DNA of 64,000 nt from assembly GCF_010093065.1 (NCBI RefSeq), contig NZ_CP048113.1, positions 5,784,001 to 5,848,000 on the forward strand, in the 5' to 3' direction. This stretch comes from Chitinophaga agri (lineage in GTDB: Bacteria; Bacteroidota; Bacteroidia; Chitinophagales; Chitinophagaceae). Both the position numbers and the translations under genes were made by a program. Numbering within the stretch: the stretch's first letter is position 1; each line of letters starts with the position of its first letter. The notes below the pieces were generated by a model. That model was not told the DNA's origin, made no database searches, and saw nothing but the letters and a program-made list of their open reading frames with translations. Of this stretch, positions 14,820 through 23,213 are shown piece by piece.

Positions 14820-17132
14820 ATGAAAAGGAGATTTCTTACGATAGTCTCTCTGACCTGCCTGTTACAGGTGCAGGCGCAAACAACTGAAAATCATATTATT
14901 GTAAAGAATGCCAACGGGGCATCGCTTGGTTATTCTCCTGCGTCCGGTATCAAGATCATCACTGCAAATGGTCTGAAATTCAAGGATCTGAACCGTAATG
15001 GCCGGCTAGACCGGTATGAGGACTGGCGTTTGTCTCCAAAGGAGCGGGCCAGGGACCTGACAACAAAAATGAGTGTGGAGCAGATCGCCGGATTGATGCT
15101 ATATAGTGCCCATCAAATGATCCCTGCAGCAGAAAATGGCTTCAGGATGGGGACGTATAATGGCGTCACCTTTGCCAATAGCAGGACGGCAAGGCCTTAT
15201 GACCTTACCGATCAGCAAAAGAAATTTCTGAAAGAAGATAATCTTCGCCATGTACTGATAACAAGGGTGCAGGACGCAGAAGTGGCTGCACGATGGAATA
15301 ACAATGTACAGGCATATGTAGAGGGAATTGGACTGGGTATACCGGCCAATAACTGTACTGATCCGCGCCATACCGCTGCTGCTACAACTGAATTTAATGA
15401 AGGCGCCGGAGGAGAAATATCTATGTGGCCTGACGGACTGGCCATGGCAGCAACCTTCGACGCTGAAACGGTCAGGCAGTTTGGGAATATTGCAGCAAGG
15501 GAATACCGGGCATTGGGCCTGACCACAGCACTATCGCCACAGGTGGACCTGGGTACTGAACCCCGCTGGTACCGCATCGCATATACCCTGGGTGAAAGTC
15601 CGGCGCTTGCTACCGATATGGCCAGGGCTTATATCGACGGATTTCAGACTTCATCAGGGCTGGATGAGATCAGTGACGGTTGGGGATATCAAAGCGTGAA
15701 TTGTATGGTCAAACACTGGCCGGGTGGTGGACCGGAAGAGGGTGGACGGGACGGACACTGGGCCTATGGTAAGTTTGCAGTTTATCCGGGTAATAATCTG
15801 AATACACATATTTCCGTATTTACTGAAGGGGCTTTCAAACTACAGGGTAAAACCAGCAAGGCGGCTGCTGTAATGCCTTATTACACCATCTCTTACGGAC
15901 AGGATCCTAACGGACAGAACGTAGCAAATGCCTATAGTCAATATCTGATCACAGAACAGCTAAGGAAAAAGTATAATTATAATGGGGTGGTTTGTACCGA
16001 CTGGATGGTGACACACGACGAAGGGCCGACCCCCGATATCTTTGCCGGTAAACCATGGGGTGCGGAAGCGATCAGTGTTAATCAGCGGCATTATAATGTG
16101 TTGATGGCGGGAGTAGATCAGTTTGGTGGCAACAATGATATCAAACCTGTACTCGCCGCTTATGAGATAGGTGTGAAGGAACATGGTAAGAAGTTCATGC
16201 GTGACCGGTTTGAATTGTCAGCTGCACGCATTCTTGAGAATATATTCCGTGTAGGATTATTTGAGAATCCTTACCTGGTTCCTTCGCAAAGTAAGGCGGT
16301 GGTAGGCAATGCTGACTTTATGAAAGCAGGTTATGACGCACAGGTACGGTCTGTCATACTACTGAAAAATCAGCAACATGTGCTTCCTGTAACAGCGCGT
16401 AAAATAGTATATGTCCCTAAAATATACACGCCTGCAGGAAAGGACTGGTGGGGCAATATGACGCAACCCAGACTGGATTACCCTGTAGATACGAACCTTG
16501 TAAAGAAATATTACGACATCACAGAAGATCCTGCAAAGGCGGATCTCGCTATTGTGTTTGTGAATAGCCCTGTTAGTGCAGATGGAGGATATAGTCTGTC
16601 AGACAGAAGAGCTGGTGGAAACGGATACATTCCCGTAACCCTGCAGTATGGCACCTATACAGCGACAGATGCGCGTGCACAAAGTATCGCAGCCGGTGAT
16701 CCTGTAATTGATCCGACTATTACCAATCGTTCCTATAAAGGGAAGTCTGTGACAGCAGCCAATACTATGGATCTGCGTACTATACTCGATACGAAAGCTA
16801 TGATGAGAGGTAAGCCGGTGATAGTAGTTGTGAACGCGACAAAGCCAATGGTATTTGCAGAATTTGAGAGAGAGGTGAACGGGATTGTGCTGCATTTCGG
16901 CGTGTCTAATCAGGCTGCTCTAGATATCATATCAGGTAAAAAGGAACCCTCAGGGTTACTGCCTGTGCAAATGCCTGCAAATATGAGCACTGTGGAGAAG
17001 CAACAGGAGGATGTGCCGTTTGATATGGAGTGTTATAGAGACAGTGAAGGGAACGTCTACAACTTTGGCTTCGGATTAAGCTGGAAGGGAGTGATCAAAG
17101 ATGCAAGAAATGAAAAGTATAACGTTAAGTGA
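14820..17132 (+). CDS. Glycoside hydrolase family 3 protein (beta-glucosidase-like), secreted
   Basis: 770 residues from the ATG at 14820. MKRRFLTIVSLTCLLQVQAQ is a signal peptide; the upstream in-frame ATG would bury it. The GH3 N-terminal barrel shows KLNR-like LTTKMSVEQIAGLM, ALGLTTALSPQVDLGTEPRW, and VKHWPGGGPEEGGRDGHW. YNGVVCTDWMVTHD carries the Asp expected to be the nucleophile (SDW in most members, TDW here). The (alpha/beta)6 domain follows from about residue 500. Likely removes terminal beta-linked glucose or xylose from oligosaccharides in the periplasm. It ends at a terminator and is transcribed alone. Confidence 0.9.
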   Translation: MKRRFLTIVSLTCLLQVQAQTTENHIIVKNANGASLGYSPASGIKIITANGLKFKDLNRNGRLDRYEDWRLSPKERARDLTTKMSVEQIAGLMLYSAHQMIPAAENGFRMGTYNGVTFANSRTARPYDLTDQQKKFLKEDNLRHVLITRVQDAEVAARWNNNVQAYVEGIGLGIPANNCTDPRHTAAATTEFNEGAGGEISMWPDGLAMAATFDAETVRQFGNIAAREYRALGLTTALSPQVDLGTEPRWYRIAYTLGESPALATDMARAYIDGFQTSSGLDEISDGWGYQSVNCMVKHWPGGGPEEGGRDGHWAYGKFAVYPGNNLNTHISVFTEGAFKLQGKTSKAAAVMPYYTISYGQDPNGQNVANAYSQYLITEQLRKKYNYNGVVCTDWMVTHDEGPTPDIFAGKPWGAEAISVNQRHYNVLMAGVDQFGGNNDIKPVLAAYEIGVKEHGKKFMRDRFELSAARILENIFRVGLFENPYLVPSQSKAVVGNADFMKAGYDAQVRSVILLKNQQHVLPVTARKIVYVPKIYTPAGKDWWGNMTQPRLDYPVDTNLVKKYYDITEDPAKADLAIVFVNSPVSADGGYSLSDRRAGGNGYIPVTLQYGTYTATDARAQSIAAGDPVIDPTITNRSYKGKSVTAANTMDLRTILDTKAMMRGKPVIVVVNATKPMVFAEFEREVNGIVLHFGVSNQAALDIISGKKEPSGLLPVQMPANMSTVEKQQEDVPFDMECYRDSEGNVYNFGFGLSWKGVIKDARNEKYNVK

Positions 17133-17202
17133 ACATGTAGAGATTGTTATGTAAAAAGTTCATGACTTAATTCCTGTGTAAACGGGATATTCTGGAGGGA
17201 AT

Positions 17203-17236
17203 GGGGGGCGTTCACTATAACGCCCCCTTTATTTTT
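17203..17236. terminator. Rho-independent terminator after GH3
   Basis: GGGGGCGTT and AACGCCCCC form a perfect GC-rich stem with a 6-base loop (CACTAT), followed by TTTATTTTT. It lies between the convergent GH3 gene and the response regulator gene and could serve the plus strand mainly. Confidence 0.92.
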
Positions 17237-17266
17237 AAGCATAGCTGAGTAGAACAGCCATGCTGC

Positions 17267-17935
17267 CTATAATTGTACAATACCATGTTTGACTGCATAC
17301 ATCGCCATTGTAACCCTTGTCTTTACATTTAACTTCTGAAATAATGCCTCTCTGTAACCATCAATAGTTTTAGGGCTCAGATTCATTTTATCCGCAATCT
17401 GCTGATATGTCATTTCTGTAGTAGACAGTTTCAGGAATTCCCTTTCATTTTCCGACAGATACAAGGCGGAAGCATTCGACTTTGTGTTGCCCATAAGATT
17501 CTGATTCAGTACTTCCGTAGCTATTTCCGAGTAGTAAAAACCGTTACTGGCAATTGCTTCCAATGCCTGGTTCATATCTTCCACCTCGATATCTTTTGAC
17601 AGATATCCTTTCACACCTAACCGCAACATACGCAGAATGGATTTCTCCGATTCTACCATTGAAACGATGAGCACCTTTATGGAAGGGTGTGTGCGCTGTA
17701 GCCAGTCCACCGCCTCATATCCATCCATATCGGGCATATCAATGTCCATGAGAATGATATCCGGAAAAGGGGGCTGCATCATTTTTTCTTTCAGGTCGTT
17801 TCCGTTCTCTGCTTCAAAGAGGATATGATACTTCTGCTGCGGGTCTCCCATACTAATGAGTTTAATGAGACCTTTCCGGAATAGATTATGGTCATCGACG
17901 AGGGCGATATTTATTTTAGGGCTGGCATTTTTCAT
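17267..17935 (-). CDS. LuxR/NarL family response regulator
   Basis: 222 residues. Receiver domain at about 8-130 with the acidic pair D14/D15, phospho-acceptor D64 in ILMDIDMPDMDG, and the conserved Lys in GYLSKDI. The DNA-binding domain at about 155-222 shows LSENEREFLKLSTTEMTYQQIA and MNLSPKTIDGYREALFQKL, a GerE-type helix-turn-helix. Its start overlaps the kinase gene's stop by 4 bases, so the two are coupled and surely a pair. Target genes are unknown; the divergent caspase operon about 2 kb away and the linked small genes are candidates. Confidence 0.93.
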   Translation of the reverse strand: MKNASPKINIALVDDHNLFRKGLIKLISMGDPQQKYHILFEAENGNDLKEKMMQPPFPDIILMDIDMPDMDGYEAVDWLQRTHPSIKVLIVSMVESEKSILRMLRLGVKGYLSKDIEVEDMNQALEAIASNGFYYSEIATEVLNQNLMGNTKSNASALYLSENEREFLKLSTTEMTYQQIADKMNLSPKTIDGYREALFQKLNVKTRVTMAMYAVKHGIVQL

Positions 17936-18753
17936 ACAGCAAATGTTTTAAGTATTTGTGGATGCGGGATATTGATGGTAACGGTTGTGCCATTGCCAGT
18001 ACGACTGGAAATATCAAATTCAGCATTGATCAGCATTGCTCTTTTGCGCATATTCAGCAGACCTGTGCTTTGTTTTTCACCGCTTTGTTTCACTGCTTTA
18101 TCTACATCAAATCCTTCTCCATTGTCGGAGATGGTAAGGATAAAGTTATCGGCAGAGAATGACAGGTTAGATATTACTTTTGAAGCCTTTGCATATTTTA
18201 CAACATTGTTCAATACCTCCTGGCAAAGGCGGAACAGGATGATCTCATGTTCGGGCTGCATTCTGTATTCTTCTCCTGTTTTCGTGATGCTGACATCATA
18301 TCGGCCGGTTTTGGCGAGCCTGTTCAATTCGTTTTGTAGTGCCTGTACAAATCCGATGTGAATGATATGATCCGTATTCAGGTTAGCACTTAATGCTTTC
18401 AGTTCACTCATCAGCTGTTTGGCCAGCGACTTGGTTTCAAGAATGTTCTCACGCTGTTCGACAGGGCTCTTAGGCAATATCTCTGACAGGTTAATGTTGA
18501 TGAGTGATACCAGGTGACTGAAGTTTGCATGTAGCTCTTTCGAAATGTGATTGAGTGTTTGTTCCTGAATAGCTAGTTTCGACTGTAACAATACATGGTT
18601 AAATGCTTCTCTCATTTCGATCAGCTCCTGTTGATGTCGGAATTTTTTCTTCTGATAGAGAAACAAGAAATAAATAATGGCTGCACTGAGACTTAACACC
18701 AGTATAGTTGATATAATGATCGTCAGAGCGGTTGCGGATGTTGAGGCTTGCAT
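17932..18753 (-). CDS. Sensor histidine kinase (HisKA_3/HATPase type)
   Basis: About 273 residues from the Met at 18753 (a Met at 18780 would extend it further into the upstream gene). One N-terminal membrane helix (LTIIISTILVLSLSAAIIYFLF), a coiled segment, then a HisKA_3-like box ISKELHANFSHLVSL; the Asp that usually follows the His is Ala here. The HATPase domain has the N box FRLCQEVLNNVVKYAKA, the G1 box ISDNGEGFD and G2-like GLLNMRKRA. No extracytoplasmic sensor domain, so it likely receives its signal from the overlapping multi-pass membrane protein. Coupled to the LuxR-type regulator by a 4-base overlap. Confidence 0.88.
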   Translation of the reverse strand: MQASTSATALTIIISTILVLSLSAAIIYFLFLYQKKKFRHQQELIEMREAFNHVLLQSKLAIQEQTLNHISKELHANFSHLVSLININLSEILPKSPVEQRENILETKSLAKQLMSELKALSANLNTDHIIHIGFVQALQNELNRLAKTGRYDVSITKTGEEYRMQPEHEIILFRLCQEVLNNVVKYAKASKVISNLSFSADNFILTISDNGEGFDVDKAVKQSGEKQSTGLLNMRKRAMLINAEFDISSRTGNGTTVTINIPHPQILKTFAV

Positions 18754-19406
18754 AAAAAACTGATTAAGTAACAGATGCACATTAAGAAATTAAAGGTGTC
18801 GTTGATAAATAGGAATGAAAGGGCCAGCGGGGAGTGGTACATATTCAGGAAGCCGAACATGACCAGGAACGGCAGTGATGCTGTCTGGTACAGGAATGTG
18901 CCCAGCGTCATCCATATCATGGGCTCCTTATGCAGCACAATGATATAGGGGTCCTGCAGCAATTGTCTGAAATAATAAAGGCATAGTGTAATGATAGTTA
19001 CATGTGATGTGATCACGGTGTAAGTGTTGGATTGAAACGGACCCTGAATGAAGAAGTAGTTAATTAGGCCAAACAGTATTAATATGGGTGCAGAAACTGC
19101 TATCATTCTTTTTATCCGCGGATTATGTAATAGTAGATAATAGATCGCCTGTAGTAACACAAGACGCACTGTTATAAAAAGATTGTAGATCCATAAGTTA
19201 TTCTTTGAATAGTCCCAGCCAAATAGATTATGCAGCCTGATGATCCAGAAGTTGGCCAGGGCTTCTGTCAGCAGGGATACCATGACCAGTACCCCAAATA
19301 ACTTATATTGCTTAGGCCATTTAGGCCCGAAAGTTTTCAGGCTTAAAATGGCGCTAAGCAATAAAGGGTACAAATAGAGATATTCATATCTCAGGAATCG
19401 CTGCAT
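18723..19406 (-). CDS. Multi-pass membrane protein linked to the two-component system
   Basis: 227 residues with about seven hydrophobic helices, e.g. YLYPLLLSAILSL, FGVLVMVSLLTEALANFWI, LFITVRLVLLQAIYYLLL, MIAVSAPILILFGLINYF and LALSFLFINDTFNFLMCI. I recognise no enzymatic motif. Its 3' end overlaps the kinase gene by about 31 bases (58 if the longer kinase start is used), arguing for translational coupling and for a role as the sensory or signal-transmitting membrane part of the kinase. It follows the small protein gene by 19 bases. This trio-with-membrane-protein layout recurs in Bacteroidota, to my knowledge without an assigned stimulus. Confidence 0.8.
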   Translation of the reverse strand: MQRFLRYEYLYLYPLLLSAILSLKTFGPKWPKQYKLFGVLVMVSLLTEALANFWIIRLHNLFGWDYSKNNLWIYNLFITVRLVLLQAIYYLLLHNPRIKRMIAVSAPILILFGLINYFFIQGPFQSNTYTVITSHVTIITLCLYYFRQLLQDPYIIVLHKEPMIWMTLGTFLYQTASLPFLVMFGFLNMYHSPLALSFLFINDTFNFLMCICYLISFLCKPQHPQPL

Positions 19407-19425
19407 TCAATAGAATTAGGTGACG

Positions 19426-19896
19426 TTATTGGGAAAACTCTTCATCACAGCGCGGCGGACAAGGGATACCCATATTGAAATCCCGGATATCCTCACCCGG
19501 ATCTTCACCAGGGAATAAAATGATCTCTTTTTCAACAGATGAACGCTCAGAAAAGTTTGGTTCTTTCTCAAGTATCACATTCGCATGGGTAGTCACATTG
19601 CCTATTTGTTTTTCTCTTGTGGTGACAAATAACAAACAGGTTTGTCCTGCGAACTGATGTCCTTCCTCATAGGTACCGAAATATACCCTGATACCATCTC
19701 CGCCGGCAAATTCGATTTCTTCCAGCAGCTTTGTGAAGTGTTCTTTTGAATACCAGATAGAACGGGTGTCGGGTTTACCTGCAGACTGACTTAACAGGGA
19801 GTGTTTGTTCTTCTGAAATCTCGAAATTCTTTCTGCGGTGGTTTTTTGACCTACATAAAAAAATGGTAGAGGTTTTACAGTAACGTGCTGTTGCAT
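19426..19896 (-). CDS. Conserved protein of unknown function, first gene of the two-component operon
   Basis: 156 residues, no signal peptide or membrane helix. Key segments are RSIWYSKEHFTKLLEEI, GGDGIRVYFGTYEEGH and CLLFVTTREK, ending in GIPCPPRCDEEF, a Cys-Pro-Pro-Arg-Cys motif. I believe similar proteins sit beside the same kinase/regulator pair in other Bacteroidota, but no function is known to me. It is the first gene of the leftward operon and starts in the 252-base divergent region facing the caspase gene. An AAGGGG/CCCCTT hairpin at 20042-20060 lies in that region. Confidence 0.75.
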   Translation of the reverse strand: MQQHVTVKPLPFFYVGQKTTAERISRFQKNKHSLLSQSAGKPDTRSIWYSKEHFTKLLEEIEFAGGDGIRVYFGTYEEGHQFAGQTCLLFVTTREKQIGNVTTHANVILEKEPNFSERSSVEKEIILFPGEDPGEDIRDFNMGIPCPPRCDEEFSQ

Positions 19897-20148
19897 AATT
19901 AGATTTTTAGGTGTAGTGAAAAAAGGGGCGTAAACTGTTTACACTACGAAACTATCACATCGGCAGTCATAAAAAATCAATCTAAGACAAATACCGGAAA
20001 AATCCTGCCTTGCCTGGGGAATTATCCGGAAGATAGTCAAAAAGGGGATTTTTCCCCCTTATAACAGGTTTTTTCCGCCAAATCTGCAAGGCATCTTTGT
20101 CTGGTCAACCAAAGACACCCTGACAAATCCCAATGAAAATATATAGGC

Positions 20149-21093
20149 ATGAGAAAAGCATTAGTAGTCGGCATTGATGACTATCCCGGAAGTGCAAAGC
20201 TGAAAGGCTGCATTAATGACGCAAGAACAGTAGCAGAACTGTTGGATAAGAATGCGGACGGCTCTCCGAATTTCGAAGTAAAACTCTTTATTACTGTTAA
20301 GACAAAGGCGGAACTGAAGGCTGTCATCCTGGACACCTTCAACGACAGCGATGACGACGTCAGTCTTTTTTATTTCTCGGGCCACGGTAATATCAATGAC
20401 ACTGGTGGTTATATAGTGACGCCTGATTATTCCCGTCACGATGTTGGTATTTCTATGGATGAGCTGTTGAAAATGGTTGGCTTGTCCAGGGCGCGGCATA
20501 AGATAGTGATCCTTGACTGTTGTCATGCCGGTGCTATGGGAACCCCGGCCTTACTGGGTAACAGTGCGGCCTTTCTCGAACAGGGTATTATTATTCTGGC
20601 TTCAAGCCGTAGTACAGAATCTTCTGTAGAGAGTAACGGGCAGGGGGTGTTTACCAGTCTGCTGATAGATGCGTTGAGGGGTGGGGCTGCGGATATAGGC
20701 GGAGAGGTGACGCCGGGCAATATATATAGTTATATTGACAGGGCACTGGGTAGCTGGAAACAGCGGCCGGTGTTTAAGGCGAATATTGTACGTTCTGTTA
20801 ATCTGCGCAAAGTTAACCCGCCAGTTTCACTTTATGAGCTCAGAAAGATCAGGGAATATTTTCCGGACGTAGATGAAGATTTTCCACTGGACCCCAGTTA
20901 TGAATACACAACGCAAACACCCAACGAAGAGAATATCAATACGTTCAAGATATTAAGAAGAATGCAGCTGATAGGACTGATAGAACCGGTAGGGGAGGAA
21001 TACATGTACTGGGCAGCTGTGAGAAGTAAAAGTTGCCGGTTGACTGCGCTGGGTGCTTACTACTGGAAATTGGTCAGAGACGGAAGGATATAA
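20149..21093 (+). CDS. Caspase-like (peptidase C14) protease with C-terminal winged-helix-like region
   Basis: 314 residues. The caspase fold opens with KALVVGIDDYPGSAKLKGC. The catalytic dyad is H79 in FYFSGHGN and C125 in ILDCCHAG, both intact, so an active cysteine protease is expected; the acidic pocket of metacaspase-type enzymes suggests Arg/Lys specificity, but this is not certain. From about residue 220 the rest (LYELRKIREYFPDVDEDF, INTFKILRRMQLIGLIEPV, LTALGAYYWKLV) reads like a small winged-helix module, perhaps an adaptor. No signal peptide, so cytoplasmic. First gene of a three-gene operon, 28 bases before the TIR fusion. Confidence 0.88.
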   Translation: MRKALVVGIDDYPGSAKLKGCINDARTVAELLDKNADGSPNFEVKLFITVKTKAELKAVILDTFNDSDDDVSLFYFSGHGNINDTGGYIVTPDYSRHDVGISMDELLKMVGLSRARHKIVILDCCHAGAMGTPALLGNSAAFLEQGIIILASSRSTESSVESNGQGVFTSLLIDALRGGAADIGGEVTPGNIYSYIDRALGSWKQRPVFKANIVRSVNLRKVNPPVSLYELRKIREYFPDVDEDFPLDPSYEYTTQTPNEENINTFKILRRMQLIGLIEPVGEEYMYWAAVRSKSCRLTALGAYYWKLVRDGRI

Positions 21094-21121
21094 TACCAGC
21101 ATACACCAAATCCCATACACC

Positions 21122-22204
21122 ATGAACCGGGCGTTTAAATATGATGTAGCCATTTCTGTTGCAGAGGAAGACAAACCTGTCGCTGATCTGATAGCGGCGG
21201 AATTAAAGAAAAGGCGTGTCCGTTATTACTACTATGTTGAGAATAAAGCAGAAAGCTGGGGGAGGCATATCATTGATCTTACTATAGATACCTATGGCCG
21301 GCAGGCAAGGTTTGTCCTGATGATTACCAGTGCTGTGTTTGTGCATAAGTACTGGTCCAACCTGGAGAAACTTATCGCACTGGCGAAAACAAGAGAAGGC
21401 CTTCCGCATATTCTTCAGTTAAGGCTGGATGATACATCCATTGATGGTATATCAAAGCATGTGGTGTACCAGGATTGGAAAAATAATCCAGCGGAGATTG
21501 CGGATATGCTAAAAGAGAAGATCAGGGTACAGAAGAGGATTGTGCATCGTAAGAGGGGATTTATGACCGCAGGGATAGGAAGTACATTAGCAATGACATT
21601 GGGTTTATATGGTTTTTTAACTCCAGGTATACGTCGGCAAGTATTCCCTCTGCGTCCGATAGAACAACGATTAGTGACGGGGCCGGGCATTGATTCCTTC
21701 TATATCAGTAATACTGAAGTGACCATTGGGGAGTACCGAAAGTATTGTGATAGCAGCAGGCAGCAATTTCCCGTTCAGTCGCCCGGTGTGAAGGATAACG
21801 CTCCGGTAAGTAATGTTACATGGAACGAAGCCATGGCATTTTGTAAATCCAGGGGCGGCCGCCTACCCACGGAAAAGGAATGGGAATATGCGGCAGGAGC
21901 CGGCCTTGCAGTCAAGTACAGTGGTGGGAACAGCGCGAAGGATGTAGCGAACTATGGCGCGAAAAAACAGAATACAGTCGGTCTGAGGGCCCCCAACGCC
22001 TTTAACATTTATGATATGACCGGCAATGTGGCCGAATGGTGTGATGACTGGTCCGATTCCTCACGTCAATGTAAGATAGTCAAAGGAGGCGCTTACAATA
22101 GCCGTATTTCTCCTGTAAATGAATTACTGATCACATCCCGCTCCATGGTGAATCCTGACGAAAGGCAACCTACGATCGGCTTTAGAGTGGCCTGGAGCAA
22201 ATAA
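21122..22204 (+). CDS. TIR domain - transmembrane - FGE-sulfatase-like domain fusion
   Basis: 360 residues from the ATG at 21122. Residues 5-140 are a TIR domain (KYDVAISVAEEDK; WGRHIIDLTIDTYGRQARFVL, split; KYWSNLEKLIALA), with E82 in the W-x-x-x-E segment as the likely NADase Glu. Residues about 147-166 form one membrane helix. Residues about 185-360 are an FGE-sulfatase/C-type-lectin-like domain (EVTIGEYRKYC, GGRLPTEKEWEYAAG, YDMTGNVAEWCDDW, GFRVAW). The catalytic Cys pair of true FGE enzymes is absent near the C-terminus, so this is probably a binding module, placed across the membrane from the TIR. Coupled in an operon with the caspase. Confidence 0.87.
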   Translation: MNRAFKYDVAISVAEEDKPVADLIAAELKKRRVRYYYYVENKAESWGRHIIDLTIDTYGRQARFVLMITSAVFVHKYWSNLEKLIALAKTREGLPHILQLRLDDTSIDGISKHVVYQDWKNNPAEIADMLKEKIRVQKRIVHRKRGFMTAGIGSTLAMTLGLYGFLTPGIRRQVFPLRPIEQRLVTGPGIDSFYISNTEVTIGEYRKYCDSSRQQFPVQSPGVKDNAPVSNVTWNEAMAFCKSRGGRLPTEKEWEYAAGAGLAVKYSGGNSAKDVANYGAKKQNTVGLRAPNAFNIYDMTGNVAEWCDDWSDSSRQCKIVKGGAYNSRISPVNELLITSRSMVNPDERQPTIGFRVAWSK

Positions 22205-22219
22205 TAAAACTCCAATAAT

Positions 22220-22561
22220 ATGAAGAATCCCAAATTTGAACTTTTCTCCGGCATTGGAAAGCATGATTTCTTCTTCAATCTGAAAGCGGGTAATGGAGAA
22301 AAAATCCTGGGGAGTGAAAGCTATACTTCAAAGCATGCTGCTGTGCATAGCATTGCCGCTGTCAAGAGAAATGCCCCCTACTACAAGCAATATGAAAGAC
22401 GATTTAATATTGACAGAGACAGTTACACTTTTGTATTGAAAGCTGAAAATGGAGAAATCGTTGGTCGCAGTGAGACCTATCCCTCTGCCTATAGCCGTGA
22501 TGAGGGGATTGAAGCCGTAAGACGGAATGCCCCTGAGGCACCTACTGAAGATCTGACCTGA
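22220..22561 (+). CDS. Tandem DUF1508 (YegP-like) protein
   Basis: 113 residues formed of two similar units of about 50, KFELFSGIGKHDFFFNLKAG followed by NGEKILGSESY, and later YTFVLKAENGEIVGRSETY, each ending in a helix with AVKRNAP or AVRRNAP. This is the YegP/DUF1508 fold, a small alpha/beta domain of unknown function, sometimes found with stress or defence genes. No catalytic residues evident. It begins 15 bases after the TIR-FGE gene, so it is the third member of the operon and could be a regulator, adaptor or ligand for one of the other two. Confidence 0.85.
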   Translation: MKNPKFELFSGIGKHDFFFNLKAGNGEKILGSESYTSKHAAVHSIAAVKRNAPYYKQYERRFNIDRDSYTFVLKAENGEIVGRSETYPSAYSRDEGIEAVRRNAPEAPTEDLT

Positions 22562-22583
22562 TTGGTGAATAAGAGAATGCAAT

Positions 22584-22630
22584 ACCGGCAAAGTCAGATC
22601 TTGATGTTTTGTTTGTGGTGCTTTGCCGGT
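22584..22630 (+). terminator. Possible terminator hairpin after the caspase operon
   Basis: ACCGGCAAAG (22584-22593) and CTTTGCCGGT (22621-22630) are perfect 10-base arms with a 27-base loop. No good T-run follows, so this is a weak terminator at best or a transcript-end stabiliser. It lies between the operon and the convergent next gene. Confidence 0.45.
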
Positions 22631-22705
22631 CCTATTTATCCCTTATCCTGGTATTTGTGAATGTCTTATTATCCTTTCGTCCATTGTTTGATCCCAATAA
22701 GTGGC

Positions 22706-23119
22706 TTACTGGGCTTTCTCCGCAATCATCTTCGCCAACACTCCATCTTCCGGCGCCGCATACCGCTCTCCCAGAAACGCCTTCACTACCTCGATCTTCC
22801 CATTAATATGCTCGTTGAACAACGACAGTTCTTCCGCCGGTACCCATAATTCATTATGCATGCCGCTTCCTACATGCTGGATCTCATATCTTTCCAGGAA
22901 TGCACTATCTACTGCGAATCGTGTCACGATACCACAATAACCGGATGCTTCATCATTGGTATTCCATTCCAATGCGATCTGCTCCGCATATGGCTGATTC
23001 AACACCGGATAAAATATAGGCTGCCATGACAATCTGGGAGGAAACTGTGTAAAGCCCGTCGCTGCAATGAGTGCCAGTTCTTTCAAGCCGGTCGGACGGT
23101 AAACAAGAGTTGTATTCAT
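22706..23119 (-). CDS. Small protein of the type annotated ADP-ribosylation/crystallin J1
   Basis: 137 residues from the ATG at 23119, which gives MNTTLVYRPTGLKELALI, the typical N-terminus of this family; a further-upstream Met adds unconserved residues. Other conserved parts are FPPRLSWQPIFYPVL, GYCGIVTRFAVDS and MHNELWVPAEELSLFN. I recall such proteins being labelled ADP-ribosylation/crystallin J1, but that label has weak support and I see no clear ADP-ribosyltransferase or hydrolase motif. No membrane segment. It converges on the caspase operon and is divergent from the GHKL ATPase gene. Confidence 0.65.
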   Translation of the reverse strand: MNTTLVYRPTGLKELALIAATGFTQFPPRLSWQPIFYPVLNQPYAEQIALEWNTNDEASGYCGIVTRFAVDSAFLERYEIQHVGSGMHNELWVPAEELSLFNEHINGKIEVVKAFLGERYAAPEDGVLAKMIAEKAQ

Positions 23120-23177
23120 ATGTAAATTCAATGTATAGTAAAGGGTTGAATACAAGTTACAGCATCTAAATAAAATT

Positions 23178-23207
23178 CTCTATTTTAGTATAGAGCATAT
23201 AAAATAG
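23178..23207 (+). promoter_or_regulatory. Nested inverted repeats just upstream of the ATPase start
   Basis: CTCTAT...ATAGAG (23178-23195) and the overlapping CTATTTTA...TAAAATAG (23180-23207) are alternative inverted repeats. The second ends 6 bases before the ATG of the ATPase gene, so it could be an operator or an RNA structure occluding the start. Confidence 0.35.
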
Positions 23208-23213
23208 CTACAA

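Noticed and set aside
21674-22204. Diversity-generating retroelement variable protein
   Set aside because: FGE-like domains are typical DGR targets, but I see no reverse transcriptase, accessory gene or template repeat nearby.
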